From Kitasatospora phosalacinea (GTDB lineage: Bacteria > Actinomycetota > Actinomycetes > Streptomycetales > Streptomycetaceae): DNA of 64,000 bases. The notes beneath the pieces are model-generated. The model searched no databases. It was not told the DNA's origin and saw only the letters and a program-made list of their open reading frames with translations. The translations under genes were made by a program, and so were the position numbers. Location of the stretch: NCBI RefSeq assembly GCF_030268885.1, contig NZ_BSSA01000022.1, positions 1 to 64,000 of the forward strand, read 5' to 3'. Positions 12,940 through 21,225 of this stretch are shown in pieces. Every line of letters begins with the position of its first letter. Position 1 is the stretch's first letter.

Positions 12940-13104
12940 CGGGAACCCGGTAGGGTCACCGGTCGTTGCCAACAGTGACCGGACGGTGACGCCCGGCACC
13001 GGGCCTGTGGCGGGCGAGGGGGTACGGCTAGCATGACCGGGGCAGTGATGGGCGGTACGAAGGTGCCGGCCCTCGGGAAACAACCGGCAGGAGGGCGGGT
13101 CCTG

Positions 13105-13737
13105 GTGCAGAAGGCGAAGATCCTCCTGGTCGACGACCGTCCGGAGAACCTGCTCGCCCTGGAGGCGATCCTCTCCGCGCTCGACCAGACCCTGGTGCGC
13201 GCCTCCTCCGGCGAGGAAGCGCTCAAGGCCCTACTCACCGACGACTTCGCGGTCATCCTGCTGGACGTCCAGATGCCCGGCATGGACGGGTTCGAGACCG
13301 CCGCGCACATCAAGCGGCGCGAGCGGACCAGGGACATCCCGATCATCTTCCTGACCGCGATCAACCACGGCCCGCACCACACCTTCCGCGGCTACGCGGC
13401 CGGTGCGGTCGACTACATCTCCAAGCCCTTCGACCCGTGGGTGCTGCGGGCCAAGGTCTCCGTCTTCGTCGACCTGTACCAGAAGAACACCCAGCTGAAG
13501 GAGCAGGCCGCGCTGCTGCGCCTGCAGTTGGAGGCGGGCGCCGAACCGGCCATCGGCGGGGCGCTGCTGGGCGAGCTGTCGGCCCGGCTGGCCGCGGTCG
13601 AGGAGCAGGCCGAGGCGCTCACCAAGCAACTGGAGGCGGGCTCCGACGGCGGCGCCGCGGCGACCGCCGCGCACCTGGAGCGGAAGATCGCCGGCCTGCG
13701 CGGGGCCCTCGACGCGCTGCGCCCGGGCTCCGGCTGA
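13105..13737 (+). CDS. osaB: OsaB-like response regulator
   Basis: A 210-residue protein. The receiver domain covers residues 1-~125 (KILLVDDRPENL acid pocket, Asp54 in ILLDVQMPGMDG, Thr in FLTA and Lys in SKPFDP). The rest is a Leu/Glu/Ala-rich coiled coil (DLYQKNTQLKEQAALL... and a second heptad stretch) with no DNA-binding domain, as in S. coelicolor OsaB. It probably acts by protein contact downstream of the adjacent hybrid kinase. The GTG at 13105 is preferred because AGGAGG lies 10 bases upstream and the protein then begins directly at the receiver; an in-frame ATG at 13033 would add 24 residues of unlikely sequence. Confidence 0.85.
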   Translation: MQKAKILLVDDRPENLLALEAILSALDQTLVRASSGEEALKALLTDDFAVILLDVQMPGMDGFETAAHIKRRERTRDIPIIFLTAINHGPHHTFRGYAAGAVDYISKPFDPWVLRAKVSVFVDLYQKNTQLKEQAALLRLQLEAGAEPAIGGALLGELSARLAAVEEQAEALTKQLEAGSDGGAAATAAHLERKIAGLRGALDALRPGSG

Positions 13738-13781
13738 CGGGCCGCCAGGGTCCTCCGTCCGGGTGATTCCCGGGCGGCTGA

Positions 13782-13807
13782 CGGCGGGTCGGCGACACAA
13801 CCCGCCG
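13782..13807 (+). terminator. Possible terminator after the OsaB-like gene
   Basis: An 8-bp perfect stem (13782-13789 / 13800-13807) with a 10-base loop lies 45 bases after the osaB stop and 50 bases before ftsK. It is short, so termination is uncertain. Confidence 0.4.
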
Positions 13808-13857
13808 AAGTGCGCCCGCGCATGTCCGCGGCCCGGGCGCGCCGGTAGGCTGCCCCC

Positions 13858-16542
13858 ATGGCCACACGAACGCCCGGAAGCGCCGCCGCACGCACGAGCA
13901 AGCCCGGGCCGGCCAAGGGCGCGCCGGCCAGGAAGGCTCCGGCGAAGAAGGCCGCGCCCGCCAAGAAGGCCGCGGCGAAGAAGGCCGCCCCGGCCAGGAG
14001 GGCGGCCCCGCCGCCCCCGCCGCCCCCGCCGAAGCGGCCGATACTCTTCCGGGCCGTCCGGGCGCTCTGGCTGGGCCTGGCGCACTCGGTGGGCGCGCTG
14101 TTCCGCGGCTTCGGCCACGGCGCCCGCAACCTGCACCCCGAGCACCGCAAGGACGGGGTGGCGCTGCTGCTGCTGGCGCTCGCCCTGGTGACCGCCGCCG
14201 GGACGTGGTTCAGCCCGCAGGGCTGGCTCGGCGAGGCCGCCACCAACGTGGTCTCCGGCCTGTTCGGCCGGCTCGACGTGCTGGTGCCGTTCCTGCTCGG
14301 CGCCCTCGCCGTCCGGCTGATGCGCCATCCCGAGGTGCCGGAGGCCAACGGCCGGATAGCGATCGGCCTGAGCACCCTGGTGGTCGGCGTCCTGGGCCTG
14401 GTGCACATCGGCTGCGGCGGCCCCGCGATGGGCGCGGGCGCGACGAAGATCCGGCAGGCCGGCGGTCTGCTCGGCTGGGGCGCCTCCACCCCGATGATGG
14501 CCGCGGCGGGCCCGCCGCTGGCCGTCCCGCTGCTGCTGCTGGTGGCGTTCTTCGGCCTGCTGGTGGTCACCGCGACCCCGGTCAACCGCATCCCCGAGCG
14601 GCTGCGGCAGCTCGGCGTGCGCCTGGGCGTGGTCGAGCCGCTGCCCGGCGACGAGGTCCTGCAGGACGCCGACCCGGCCACCGGGGAGCGCGCGTACTCC
14701 ACCGCCCCGCCCGAGGACGCCGACCCGGACGCGCTGCCGATCACCGTCGAGAACGACGAGCTCTCCGCCCGCCGCAGGCGCCGCCGCCGCAAGGCCGAGG
14801 AGCCCGGGGGCACGGAGCCGACCGAGCCGCTCTCCCTGGAGAAGGACCCGTACCAGACCCGGGACCTGGCGGCCGGGGTGGCCGCCGACCTGGACGGCGC
14901 GCTGCTGTACGGCGTGCCCGGCTCGCCCGCGGTGGCCAGCATGGTCGGCCAGGTCAAGGACAACACGGCCCCGCCGGAGGAGCCGTGGACGCCCGAGGTG
15001 CCCGCCGCCCGGGCCGCCGACGCCCCCGAGGGCCACGGCGCGGCCCCGGTGCGGATGGAGCAGCTCCAGCTCTCCGGCGACATCACCTACGCGCTGCCCT
15101 CGCTGGACCTGCTGGAGCGCGGCGCCCCGGCCAAGGCCCGCTCCCAGATCAACGACGACGTGGTGGCCCAACTGACCGGCGTGTTCGCCGAGTTCAAGGT
15201 CGACGCGCGGGTCACCGGCTTCACCCGCGGCCCGACGGTGACCCGCTACGAGGTCGAGCTCGGCCCCGCCGTGAAGGTTGAGCGGATCACCGCGCTGGCG
15301 AAGAACATCGCCTACGCGGTGGCCACCCCCGACGTGCGGATCATCTCGCCGATCCCCGGCAAGTCCGCGGTCGGCGTGGAGATCCCGAACCGGGACCGGG
15401 AGATGGTCACCCTCGGCGACCTGCTGCGCTCGCGCGCCGCCGCCGAGGACGGCCACCCGATGGTGGTCGGCATGGGCAAGGACGTCGAGGGCCACACCGT
15501 GATGGCCAACCTGGCGAAGATGCCGCACGTCCTGGTGGCCGGCGCGACCGGCGCGGGCAAGTCCTCCTGCATCAACTGCCTGATCACCTCGGTGCTGGTG
15601 CGCGCCACCCCCGACGAGGTCCGGATGGTGCTGGTCGACCCCAAGCGGGTCGAGCTGACCGCGTACGAGGGCATCCCGCACCTGATCACGCCGATCATCA
15701 CCAACCCGAAGAAGGCCGCCGAGGCCCTCCAGTGGGTGGTGCGCGAGATGGACATGCGCTACGACGACCTGGCGGCCTACGGCTTCCGGCACGTCGACGA
15801 CTTCAACGCCGCCGTCCGGGCCGGCACCGTCCAGCCGCCGCCGGGCAGCGAGCGCGAGCTGACGCCCTACCCGTACCTGCTGGTGATCGTCGACGAGCTG
15901 GCCGACCTGATGATGGTCGCCCCGCGCGACGTCGAGGACTCGGTGGTCCGGATCACCCAGCTGGCCCGCGCCGCGGGCATCCACCTGGTGCTGGCCACCC
16001 AGCGCCCCTCGGTGGACGTGGTCACCGGCCTGATCAAGGCCAACGTGCCGTCCCGGCTGGCCTTCGCCACCTCGGCGATGGCCGACTCCCGGGTCATCCT
16101 CGACCAGCCCGGCGCCGAGAAGCTGATCGGCAAGGGCGACGCGCTGTTCCTGCCGATGGGCGCCTCCAAGCCGGTCCGGATGCAGGGCGCCTTCGTCACC
16201 GAGGCGGAGATCGCCAAGGTCGTCCAGCACTGCAAGGACCAGCTGACCGCCCGCTACCGGGACGACGTGGTGGTCGGCGGCGGGCCGAAGAAGGAGATCG
16301 ACGAGGAGATCGGCGACGACCTCGACCTGCTGATCCAGGCCGCCGAGCTGGTCGTCACCACCCAGTTCGGGTCGACCTCGATGCTCCAGCGCAAGCTGCG
16401 GGTCGGCTTCGCCAAGGCCGGCCGGCTGATGGACCTGATGGAGTCCCGCGGCATCGTCGGCCCCAGCGAGGGCTCCAAGGCCCGCGACGTCCTGGTCAAG
16501 CCGGACGAACTCGACGGTGTACTGCTGACCCTCCGGGGGTAG
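13858..16542 (+). CDS. ftsK: DNA translocase FtsK/SpoIIIE
   Basis: An 894-residue motor that pumps DNA at division and sporulation septa. The N-terminus is an Ala/Lys/Pro-rich tail (residues 1-60, many KKAA repeats), followed by four membrane segments (~100-255), an acidic/basic linker (~270-400), the translocase alpha/beta core with Walker A AGATGAGKSS (~560-570), Walker B YLLVIVDELADLMM and ATQRPSVDVVTG, and a C-terminal gamma winged helix (~830-890, QFGSTSMLQRKLRVGFAKAGRLMD) that reads orienting DNA motifs. The ATG at 13858 begins the basic tail. Length and order are those of streptomycete FtsK. It probably has its own promoter; the RodZ-like gene follows after 157 bases. Confidence 0.97.
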   Translation: MATRTPGSAAARTSKPGPAKGAPARKAPAKKAAPAKKAAAKKAAPARRAAPPPPPPPPKRPILFRAVRALWLGLAHSVGALFRGFGHGARNLHPEHRKDGVALLLLALALVTAAGTWFSPQGWLGEAATNVVSGLFGRLDVLVPFLLGALAVRLMRHPEVPEANGRIAIGLSTLVVGVLGLVHIGCGGPAMGAGATKIRQAGGLLGWGASTPMMAAAGPPLAVPLLLLVAFFGLLVVTATPVNRIPERLRQLGVRLGVVEPLPGDEVLQDADPATGERAYSTAPPEDADPDALPITVENDELSARRRRRRRKAEEPGGTEPTEPLSLEKDPYQTRDLAAGVAADLDGALLYGVPGSPAVASMVGQVKDNTAPPEEPWTPEVPAARAADAPEGHGAAPVRMEQLQLSGDITYALPSLDLLERGAPAKARSQINDDVVAQLTGVFAEFKVDARVTGFTRGPTVTRYEVELGPAVKVERITALAKNIAYAVATPDVRIISPIPGKSAVGVEIPNRDREMVTLGDLLRSRAAAEDGHPMVVGMGKDVEGHTVMANLAKMPHVLVAGATGAGKSSCINCLITSVLVRATPDEVRMVLVDPKRVELTAYEGIPHLITPIITNPKKAAEALQWVVREMDMRYDDLAAYGFRHVDDFNAAVRAGTVQPPPGSERELTPYPYLLVIVDELADLMMVAPRDVEDSVVRITQLARAAGIHLVLATQRPSVDVVTGLIKANVPSRLAFATSAMADSRVILDQPGAEKLIGKGDALFLPMGASKPVRMQGAFVTEAEIAKVVQHCKDQLTARYRDDVVVGGGPKKEIDEEIGDDLDLLIQAAELVVTTQFGSTSMLQRKLRVGFAKAGRLMDLMESRGIVGPSEGSKARDVLVKPDELDGVLLTLRG

Positions 16543-16699
16543 ACGGCGGGCGGTCGCGGGGCCGGGGGCCACCGTGACCGCCCGTCAACTTCTGTTGCGA
16601 GACTGTGGCACGTTCGGGCCCCCTCCGGTTGAGAAACGTTCCGTCCCCACCCCTAGACTGGTGCCTCAGCAGGTGGCCTCCGCTCGAAAGGCGTGCCCA

Positions 16700-17557
16700 G
16701 TGACCATCGGCAAGTCCCCCCGCCGCTCCGCCCCCGACTCCTCCGCGCCCGTTCCCGCCGAGGAGTCGAGTCGTGCCGCCACCGGCGGGCCGAGCATCGG
16801 GCGGCAGCTCGCCAAGGCCCGGATCGACGCGGGCCTGACGGTCGACCAGGTCAGCACCCGGACCAGGATCCGGGTGCCGATCGTGCACGCCATCGAGTCC
16901 GACGAGTTCGAACGCTGCGGCGGCGCCTTCTACGCCCGCGGCCACCTCCGCCTGCTGGCCCGCGAGGTCGGCCTGGACGGCGAGGCGCTGGTCGCCCGCT
17001 ACGACGCCGAGCACGGCGGGCCCGCGGCCCGGCCGACCGGGCCGCTGCTGGACACCGGCCCGATCAAGGTCCGCGACCACAACCGGCCGAACTGGACCGC
17101 CGCGATGGTCGTCGCGATCCTCGCCGTGGTCGTGCTGATCGGCTACAACCTGGTCGGCTCCTCGTCCTCCGGCGACCAGCCCGGCGCGGCCAGCGCCCCG
17201 CTGCCCTCCGGCGTCTCCGCCCCGGCCACCGGCTCGCCGTCCGCGCAGCCGCCCGCCCCCGAGAGCAGCGTCGCCGCGATCGCCGCCGCGCCCGCCGACA
17301 AGGTCACCGTCAAGCTGGTCGCCGGGGCCGACAAGAGCTGGGTCACCGCCAAGGACGGCAACGGCAAGTCGCTGTACTCCAACAACCTGGAAGCCGGCCA
17401 GGACCAGACCTTCACCGACCCCAAGAAGATCACCCTGGTGATCGGCAACGCCGGGGCCGTCCACCTGTTCGTCAACGGCAAGGACCTCGGTCCGGCCGGT
17501 CAGGACGGCCAGGTCGTGCACCTCACCTACACCCCCGGCGACCCGCAGGCGGGCTGA
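16700..17557 (+). CDS. RodZ-like helix-turn-helix membrane protein (DUF4115)
   Basis: A 285-residue protein. Residues ~32-105 form a Cro/RodZ-type helix-turn-helix (SIGRQLAKARIDAGLTVDQVSTRTRIRVPIVHAIE...FYARGHLRLLA), followed by a single membrane helix (~135-155, TAAMVVAILAVVVLIGYNLV), a Ser/Pro/Ala-rich linker and a C-terminal beta domain of the DUF4115 type (~195-285). In other bacteria RodZ links the cytoskeleton to cell-wall synthesis; in Streptomyces the role is not established. The GTG at 16700 has GAAAGG 8 bases upstream; the frame is open further upstream but without a matching ribosome site. A TTGAGA...TAGACT pair (19-base spacer) at 16629-16659 may be its promoter. Confidence 0.85.
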   Translation: MTIGKSPRRSAPDSSAPVPAEESSRAATGGPSIGRQLAKARIDAGLTVDQVSTRTRIRVPIVHAIESDEFERCGGAFYARGHLRLLAREVGLDGEALVARYDAEHGGPAARPTGPLLDTGPIKVRDHNRPNWTAAMVVAILAVVVLIGYNLVGSSSSGDQPGAASAPLPSGVSAPATGSPSAQPPAPESSVAAIAAAPADKVTVKLVAGADKSWVTAKDGNGKSLYSNNLEAGQDQTFTDPKKITLVIGNAGAVHLFVNGKDLGPAGQDGQVVHLTYTPGDPQAG

Positions 17558-17641
17558 CACCGGGCCCGATCCGCCCGCCGCGGCAACGCGCACGCCCTCC
17601 GGGGGGAACTCCACCGGGGGGCGCGCGTTAATCTTGGCGTC

Positions 17642-19114
17642 ATGCCTGAAACCCGCACTGTCGCCCTGGTCACGCTCGGATGCGCCCGCAACGAGGTCGA
17701 CTCCGAGGAACTCGCCGGGCGACTCGAGGCCGACGGCTGGCGACTGGTCGACGACGCCAGCGAGGCCGACGTCGCCGTCGTCAACACCTGCGGGTTCGTC
17801 GAGGCCGCCAAGAAGGACTCCGTCGACGCCCTCCTGGAGGCCAACGACCTCAAGGGCCACGGCCGCACCCAGGCCGTGGTCGCGGTCGGCTGCATGGCCG
17901 AGCGCTACGGCAAGGAGCTCGCCGAGGCCCTCCCCGAGGCCGACGGCGTGCTCGGCTTCGACGACTACGCCGACATCTCCAACCGCCTGAACACCATCCT
18001 CTCCGGCGGCCACGTCGAGGCCCACACCCCCCGCGACCGCCGCAAGCTGCTCCCGCTCACCCCGGTCGAGCGGCAGGCCGCCGCGGCCGAGATCGCCCTG
18101 CCCGGCCACGGCGCCCCCGCGGACCTCCCCGAGGGCCTGGCCCCCGCCTCCGGCCCGCGCACCCTGCGCAAGCGCCTGGACGACGCCCCGGTCGCCTCGA
18201 TCAAGCTCGCCTCCGGCTGCGACCGCCGCTGCTCGTTCTGCGCCATCCCCGCCTTCCGCGGCTCCTTCGTCTCGCGCCGCCCCGGCGACGTCCTGAACGA
18301 GGCGGTCTGGCTGGCCGGGCAGGGCGTGCGCGAGGTCGTCCTGGTCTCCGAGAACAACACCTCCTACGGCAAGGACCTCGGCGACATCCGCCTGCTGGAG
18401 ACCCTGCTCACCGAGATCGCCGCGGTCGAGGGCATCGAGCGGGTCCGGGTCAGCTACCTGCAGCCCGCCGAGATGCGCCCCGGTCTGATCGACGTGATGA
18501 CCGGCACCGACAAGGTCGTCCCGTACTTCGACCTGTCCTTCCAGCACTCCGCGCCCGCCGTGCTGCGCCGGATGCGCCGCTTCGGCTCCACCGAGCAGTT
18601 CCTCGGCCTGCTGGAGTCGATCCGCGCCAAGGCCCCCGAGGCCGGGGCCCGCTCCAACTTCATCGTGGGCTTCCCCGGCGAGACCGAGGAGGATTACGCG
18701 GAGCTGGAACGGTTCATCACCCACGCCGGGCTCGACGCCATCGGCGTGTTCGGGTACTCCGACGAGGACGGCACCGAGGCCGCCGGGTACGACGGCAAGC
18801 TCGACCAGGACACCGTGAACGACCGCGTCGCCCGGCTCTCCAAGCTCGCCGAGGAGCTGACCGCGCAGCGCGCCGAGCAGCGGATCGGCAGCGAGGTCAC
18901 CGTGCTCGTCGAATCCGTCGAGGACGGGGTGGTGGAGGGCCGCGCCCCGCACCAGGCCCCCGAGACCGACGGTCTGACCACCCTGCTCGGCGTCGAGGAC
19001 GCGCTGGTCGGCCGCTTCTACCGGGCCGTGGTGACCGGCACCGAGGGCGTCGACCTGATCGCCGAGGCCGTCGCGGCCACCGAGGCGCCGGAGCCCGTCG
19101 GAGCCGAGGTATGA
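17642..19114 (+). CDS. rimO: Ribosomal protein S12 methylthiotransferase RimO
   Basis: A 490-residue radical-SAM enzyme that adds a methylthio group to an aspartate of ribosomal protein S12. The N-terminal UPF0004 domain has conserved cysteines in TLGCARNEVDSE, NTCGFVE and VGCMAERY (auxiliary cluster); the radical-SAM core has Cys193, Cys197 and Cys200 in SGCDRRCSFC; a TRAM domain closes the protein (~410-475). CAIPAFRG after the cysteines and the N-terminal LGCARNEVDSE favour RimO over MiaB, which is encoded separately at 42233. It overlaps pgsA by 4 bases (ATGA), starting a rimO-pgsA-cinA operon. Confidence 0.95.
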   Translation: MPETRTVALVTLGCARNEVDSEELAGRLEADGWRLVDDASEADVAVVNTCGFVEAAKKDSVDALLEANDLKGHGRTQAVVAVGCMAERYGKELAEALPEADGVLGFDDYADISNRLNTILSGGHVEAHTPRDRRKLLPLTPVERQAAAAEIALPGHGAPADLPEGLAPASGPRTLRKRLDDAPVASIKLASGCDRRCSFCAIPAFRGSFVSRRPGDVLNEAVWLAGQGVREVVLVSENNTSYGKDLGDIRLLETLLTEIAAVEGIERVRVSYLQPAEMRPGLIDVMTGTDKVVPYFDLSFQHSAPAVLRRMRRFGSTEQFLGLLESIRAKAPEAGARSNFIVGFPGETEEDYAELERFITHAGLDAIGVFGYSDEDGTEAAGYDGKLDQDTVNDRVARLSKLAEELTAQRAEQRIGSEVTVLVESVEDGVVEGRAPHQAPETDGLTTLLGVEDALVGRFYRAVVTGTEGVDLIAEAVAATEAPEPVGAEV

Positions 19115-19743
19115 CCAAGGGGCCGGGGGCCCCGGCCGCCACCCGGCCGACCCCGGCCGCCGTCCCGCCGCAGCCCGGCGTGTGGAACATCGCCAACGTG
19201 CTGACCATGTTCCGGCTGCTGCTCGTCCCGGTCTTCGCCGCGCTGCTGTTCGCCGACGGCGGCCACGACCCCCGGTGGCGGGCCTTCGCCTGGGCGGCCT
19301 TCGCCGTCGCGATGATCACCGACGTCTTCGACGGGGCGCTGGCCCGCCGCAAGGGCCTGGTCACCGACTTCGGCCGGATCGCCGACCCGATCGCCGACAA
19401 GGCGATCATGGGCACCGGCCTGATCGGCCTGTCCCTGCTCGGCGACCTGCCCTGGTGGGTGACCGTGGTGATCCTGGCCCGCGAGCTCGGCATCACGCTC
19501 ATGCGGTTCTGGGTGATCCGCTACGCCGTCATCCCGGCCAGCCGCGGCGGCAAGCTCAAGACGCTCGCCCAGGGCACCGCGGTCGGCATGTACGTCCTGG
19601 TGCTCACCGGGCCGCTGGCCACCGCCCGCGCCGTGGTGATGGGCGTCGCGGTGCTCCTCACCCTGGCCACCGGCCTGGACTACCTGCTCCAGGCCCTCCG
19701 GCTGCGCCGCGAGGGCATCGCCGAGGAGCGCCGCGGTGGCTGA
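19111..19743 (+). CDS. pgsA: CDP-diacylglycerol-glycerol-3-phosphate 3-phosphatidyltransferase
   Basis: A 210-residue membrane enzyme. The CDP-alcohol phosphotransferase motif D-x2-DG-x2-AR-x8-G-x3-D-x3-D is complete at residues ~72-95 (DVFDGALARRKG...GRIADPIADK). It makes phosphatidylglycerophosphate, the precursor of phosphatidylglycerol and cardiolipin, at the inner face of the membrane. A Pro-rich N-terminal stretch precedes NIANVLTMFRLLLVP, the usual first helix. The ATG overlaps the rimO stop by 4 bases, and the stop overlaps the cinA start by 8 bases, so the three genes are translationally coupled. PgsA rather than another family member is supported by the rimO/cinA context. Confidence 0.93.
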   Translation: MTKGPGAPAATRPTPAAVPPQPGVWNIANVLTMFRLLLVPVFAALLFADGGHDPRWRAFAWAAFAVAMITDVFDGALARRKGLVTDFGRIADPIADKAIMGTGLIGLSLLGDLPWWVTVVILARELGITLMRFWVIRYAVIPASRGGKLKTLAQGTAVGMYVLVLTGPLATARAVVMGVAVLLTLATGLDYLLQALRLRREGIAEERRGG

Positions 19744-20221
19744 GCGTCCGGCCGCGGTCCGGGCGCTGGCGGCGCTGCGGGCCGAGGGCGCCACCCTGGC
19801 CGTCGCCGAGTCGCTCACCGGCGGCCTGCTGGCCGCCGCCCTGGTCGACGTCCCCGGCGCCTCCGCGGTGTTCCGCGGCTCGGTCACCGCGTACGCCACC
19901 GAGCTGAAGGCCTCCGTCCTCGGCGTCGACGAGGGACTGCTCGACGTGCACGGGCCGGTCCACCCGGTGGTGGCCCGGCAGATGGCCGAGGGCGTCCGCC
20001 GCCTGCTCGGCGCCGACTGGGCGCTGGCCACCACCGGCGTGGCCGGCCCCGACCCGCAGGACGGGCAGCCCGTCGGCACCGTGTACGTCGCCCTCGCCGG
20101 ACCGGCGGGAACAGAAGCGCTCCCGCTCCGGTTGTCGGGTGGGCGTGACACGATCCGGCAGGGTTCGGTGGACGCCGCGCTGGAGCTGCTGCTCCGGCGG
20201 CTGGCACCGGCCCACGGCTGA
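19736..20221 (+). CDS. cinA: CinA C-terminal-domain protein (NMN amidohydrolase, PncC-like)
   Basis: A 161-residue stand-alone CinA domain: AVAESLTGGLLAAALVDVPGAS near the start (active-site Ser in ESLTGG), AYATELKASVLGV, and TGVAGPDPQDGQPVGTVYVA in the second half. This family deamidates nicotinamide mononucleotide in NAD recycling (the E. coli PncC activity). The N-terminal MoaB-like domain of full CinA is absent. The GTG at 19736 overlaps pgsA by 8 bases. A hairpin follows directly after the stop. The pgsA-cinA-clgR order is conserved in actinobacteria. Confidence 0.9.
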   Translation: MAERPAAVRALAALRAEGATLAVAESLTGGLLAAALVDVPGASAVFRGSVTAYATELKASVLGVDEGLLDVHGPVHPVVARQMAEGVRRLLGADWALATTGVAGPDPQDGQPVGTVYVALAGPAGTEALPLRLSGGRDTIRQGSVDAALELLLRRLAPAHG

Positions 20222-20246
20222 GCCCCGCCGAAAGACCCGGCGGGGC
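20222..20246 (+). terminator. Terminator of the rimO-pgsA-cinA operon
   Basis: A perfect 9-bp G/C stem (20222-20230 / 20238-20246) with a 7-base loop begins with the base following the cinA stop codon. No T-run follows. Confidence 0.65.
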
Positions 20247-20538
20247 GCGGGGAAAACCGGTGAACCCACCGCACCCGGCGGGGGATCGTGTTAGACCGGA
20301 TGCTCCGGCCGGACGGAAGACGGCCGGAGCCGAACAACGTCGACCCGGTGTCGACCGTGCGTCCGGAGCCGGACATCCACCCTTCACGAGGGGTTCGACG
20401 GCTCCGGAGGGGAAGAATCAGGGAGGGGCGGCCTTGCAGCCCAGAGTGAACACGACCCCGGTCCCCGCACGGGATGCTGGCAAGGCGGTACGGTGGGGTC
20501 GTGACATCTCGATCCGCAGTCCGAGGAGGGAGGCACCG
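20247..20538 (+). promoter_or_regulatory. Leader region of clgR
   Basis: 292 bases between the cinA terminator and clgR without a convincing gene. The last 100 bases are less GC-rich and must contain the clgR promoter; TACGGT near 20487 is a possible -10. GGAGGGAGG just before the clgR ATG is an exceptionally strong ribosome site. Confidence 0.35.
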
Positions 20539-20907
20539 ATGATTCTGCTCCGTCGCCTGCTGGGCGATGTGCTGCGTCGGCAGCGCCAGCGCCAGGGCCG
20601 CACACTCCGCGAGGTGTCGGCAGCCGCCAGGGTTTCGCTCGGGTACCTCTCCGAGGTCGAGCGGGGTCAGAAGGAGGCGTCCTCCGAGCTGCTCTCCGCC
20701 ATCTGCGACGCGCTCGACGTGCGGATGTCGGAGGTCATGCGGGAGGTCAGCGACGAACTGTCGCTCGCCGAACTTGCGGCGATGGCCACCCTCTCGGAGG
20801 GTGATCTGCTGAGGCCGGTGCTCGAACCGGTTCCGCTGCCGGCCCCCGGTGTCGACCGGGCCGGCTCCATCTCGCCCAAGGCGGCGATGGACGTGGTGGC
20901 GGCCTGA
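20539..20907 (+). CDS. clgR: ClgR-like transcriptional regulator of Clp protease genes
   Basis: A 122-residue protein with an XRE/Cro-type helix-turn-helix (residues ~12-70; TLREVSAAARVSLGYLSEVERGQKEASSELL). In actinobacteria the HTH gene next to pgsA/cinA is clgR, an activator of clpP operons and lon. The protein ends in ...VVAA; in S. lividans the two C-terminal alanines of ClgR form a degron for ClpP, giving feedback control (from memory). It lacks the longer ligand domain of other XRE regulators. The ATG has GGAGGGAGG immediately upstream, which decides the start. The next small gene follows after 52 bases and may be cotranscribed. Confidence 0.85.
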   Translation: MILLRRLLGDVLRRQRQRQGRTLREVSAAARVSLGYLSEVERGQKEASSELLSAICDALDVRMSEVMREVSDELSLAELAAMATLSEGDLLRPVLEPVPLPAPGVDRAGSISPKAAMDVVAA

Positions 20908-20959
20908 CCGGACCTCGACCGTCCCGCGGACGCGGGGCGCCGGGTGAAGGAGGGCCACG

Positions 20960-21208
20960 ATGCGGAGTGCGCGCAGTGCGCTGCTGCTCGGTGCGACGGC
21001 ACTGGTCGGTCTGGGCCTGATACTGCTGCTGGTGAGCGGCACCGCGATACACGGCGGTGCCGCTCTCGGCGTGCTCGCGGCCGGGTGGTGGGGGATCGGG
21101 CTGGTCCCGGTGCACGCCAGGAGCACGCCCCCGGAACCGCGGAGACGGGAGACCGGCCCGGCGGTGCCGGGCCCGACCGGGGCGGGCGGCGTTCCCCCGG
21201 ACGGGTGA
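20960..21208 (+). CDS. Small membrane protein of unknown function
   Basis: An 82-residue protein with two hydrophobic segments (residues ~7-27 and ~31-48; LLLGATALVGLGLILLLVSG and AALGVLAAGWWGIGLVPV) and a Pro/Arg/Gly-rich polar tail. AAGGAGGG lies 6 bases before the ATG, supporting translation. It lies 52 bases after clgR in the same direction and is convergent with the Lhr helicase gene 17 bases away. I do not recognise a family; similar short proteins occur next to clgR in streptomycetes. Confidence 0.7.
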   Translation: MRSARSALLLGATALVGLGLILLLVSGTAIHGGAALGVLAAGWWGIGLVPVHARSTPPEPRRRETGPAVPGPTGAGGVPPDG

Positions 21209-21225
21209 GGCGCCGCCCGGCGCCC

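Noticed and set aside
16496..18952. A minus-strand frame of over 800 codons opposite the RodZ-like gene and rimO
   Set aside because: The plus strand carries clear RodZ-like and RimO proteins with catalytic cysteines; the minus frame has no motifs.
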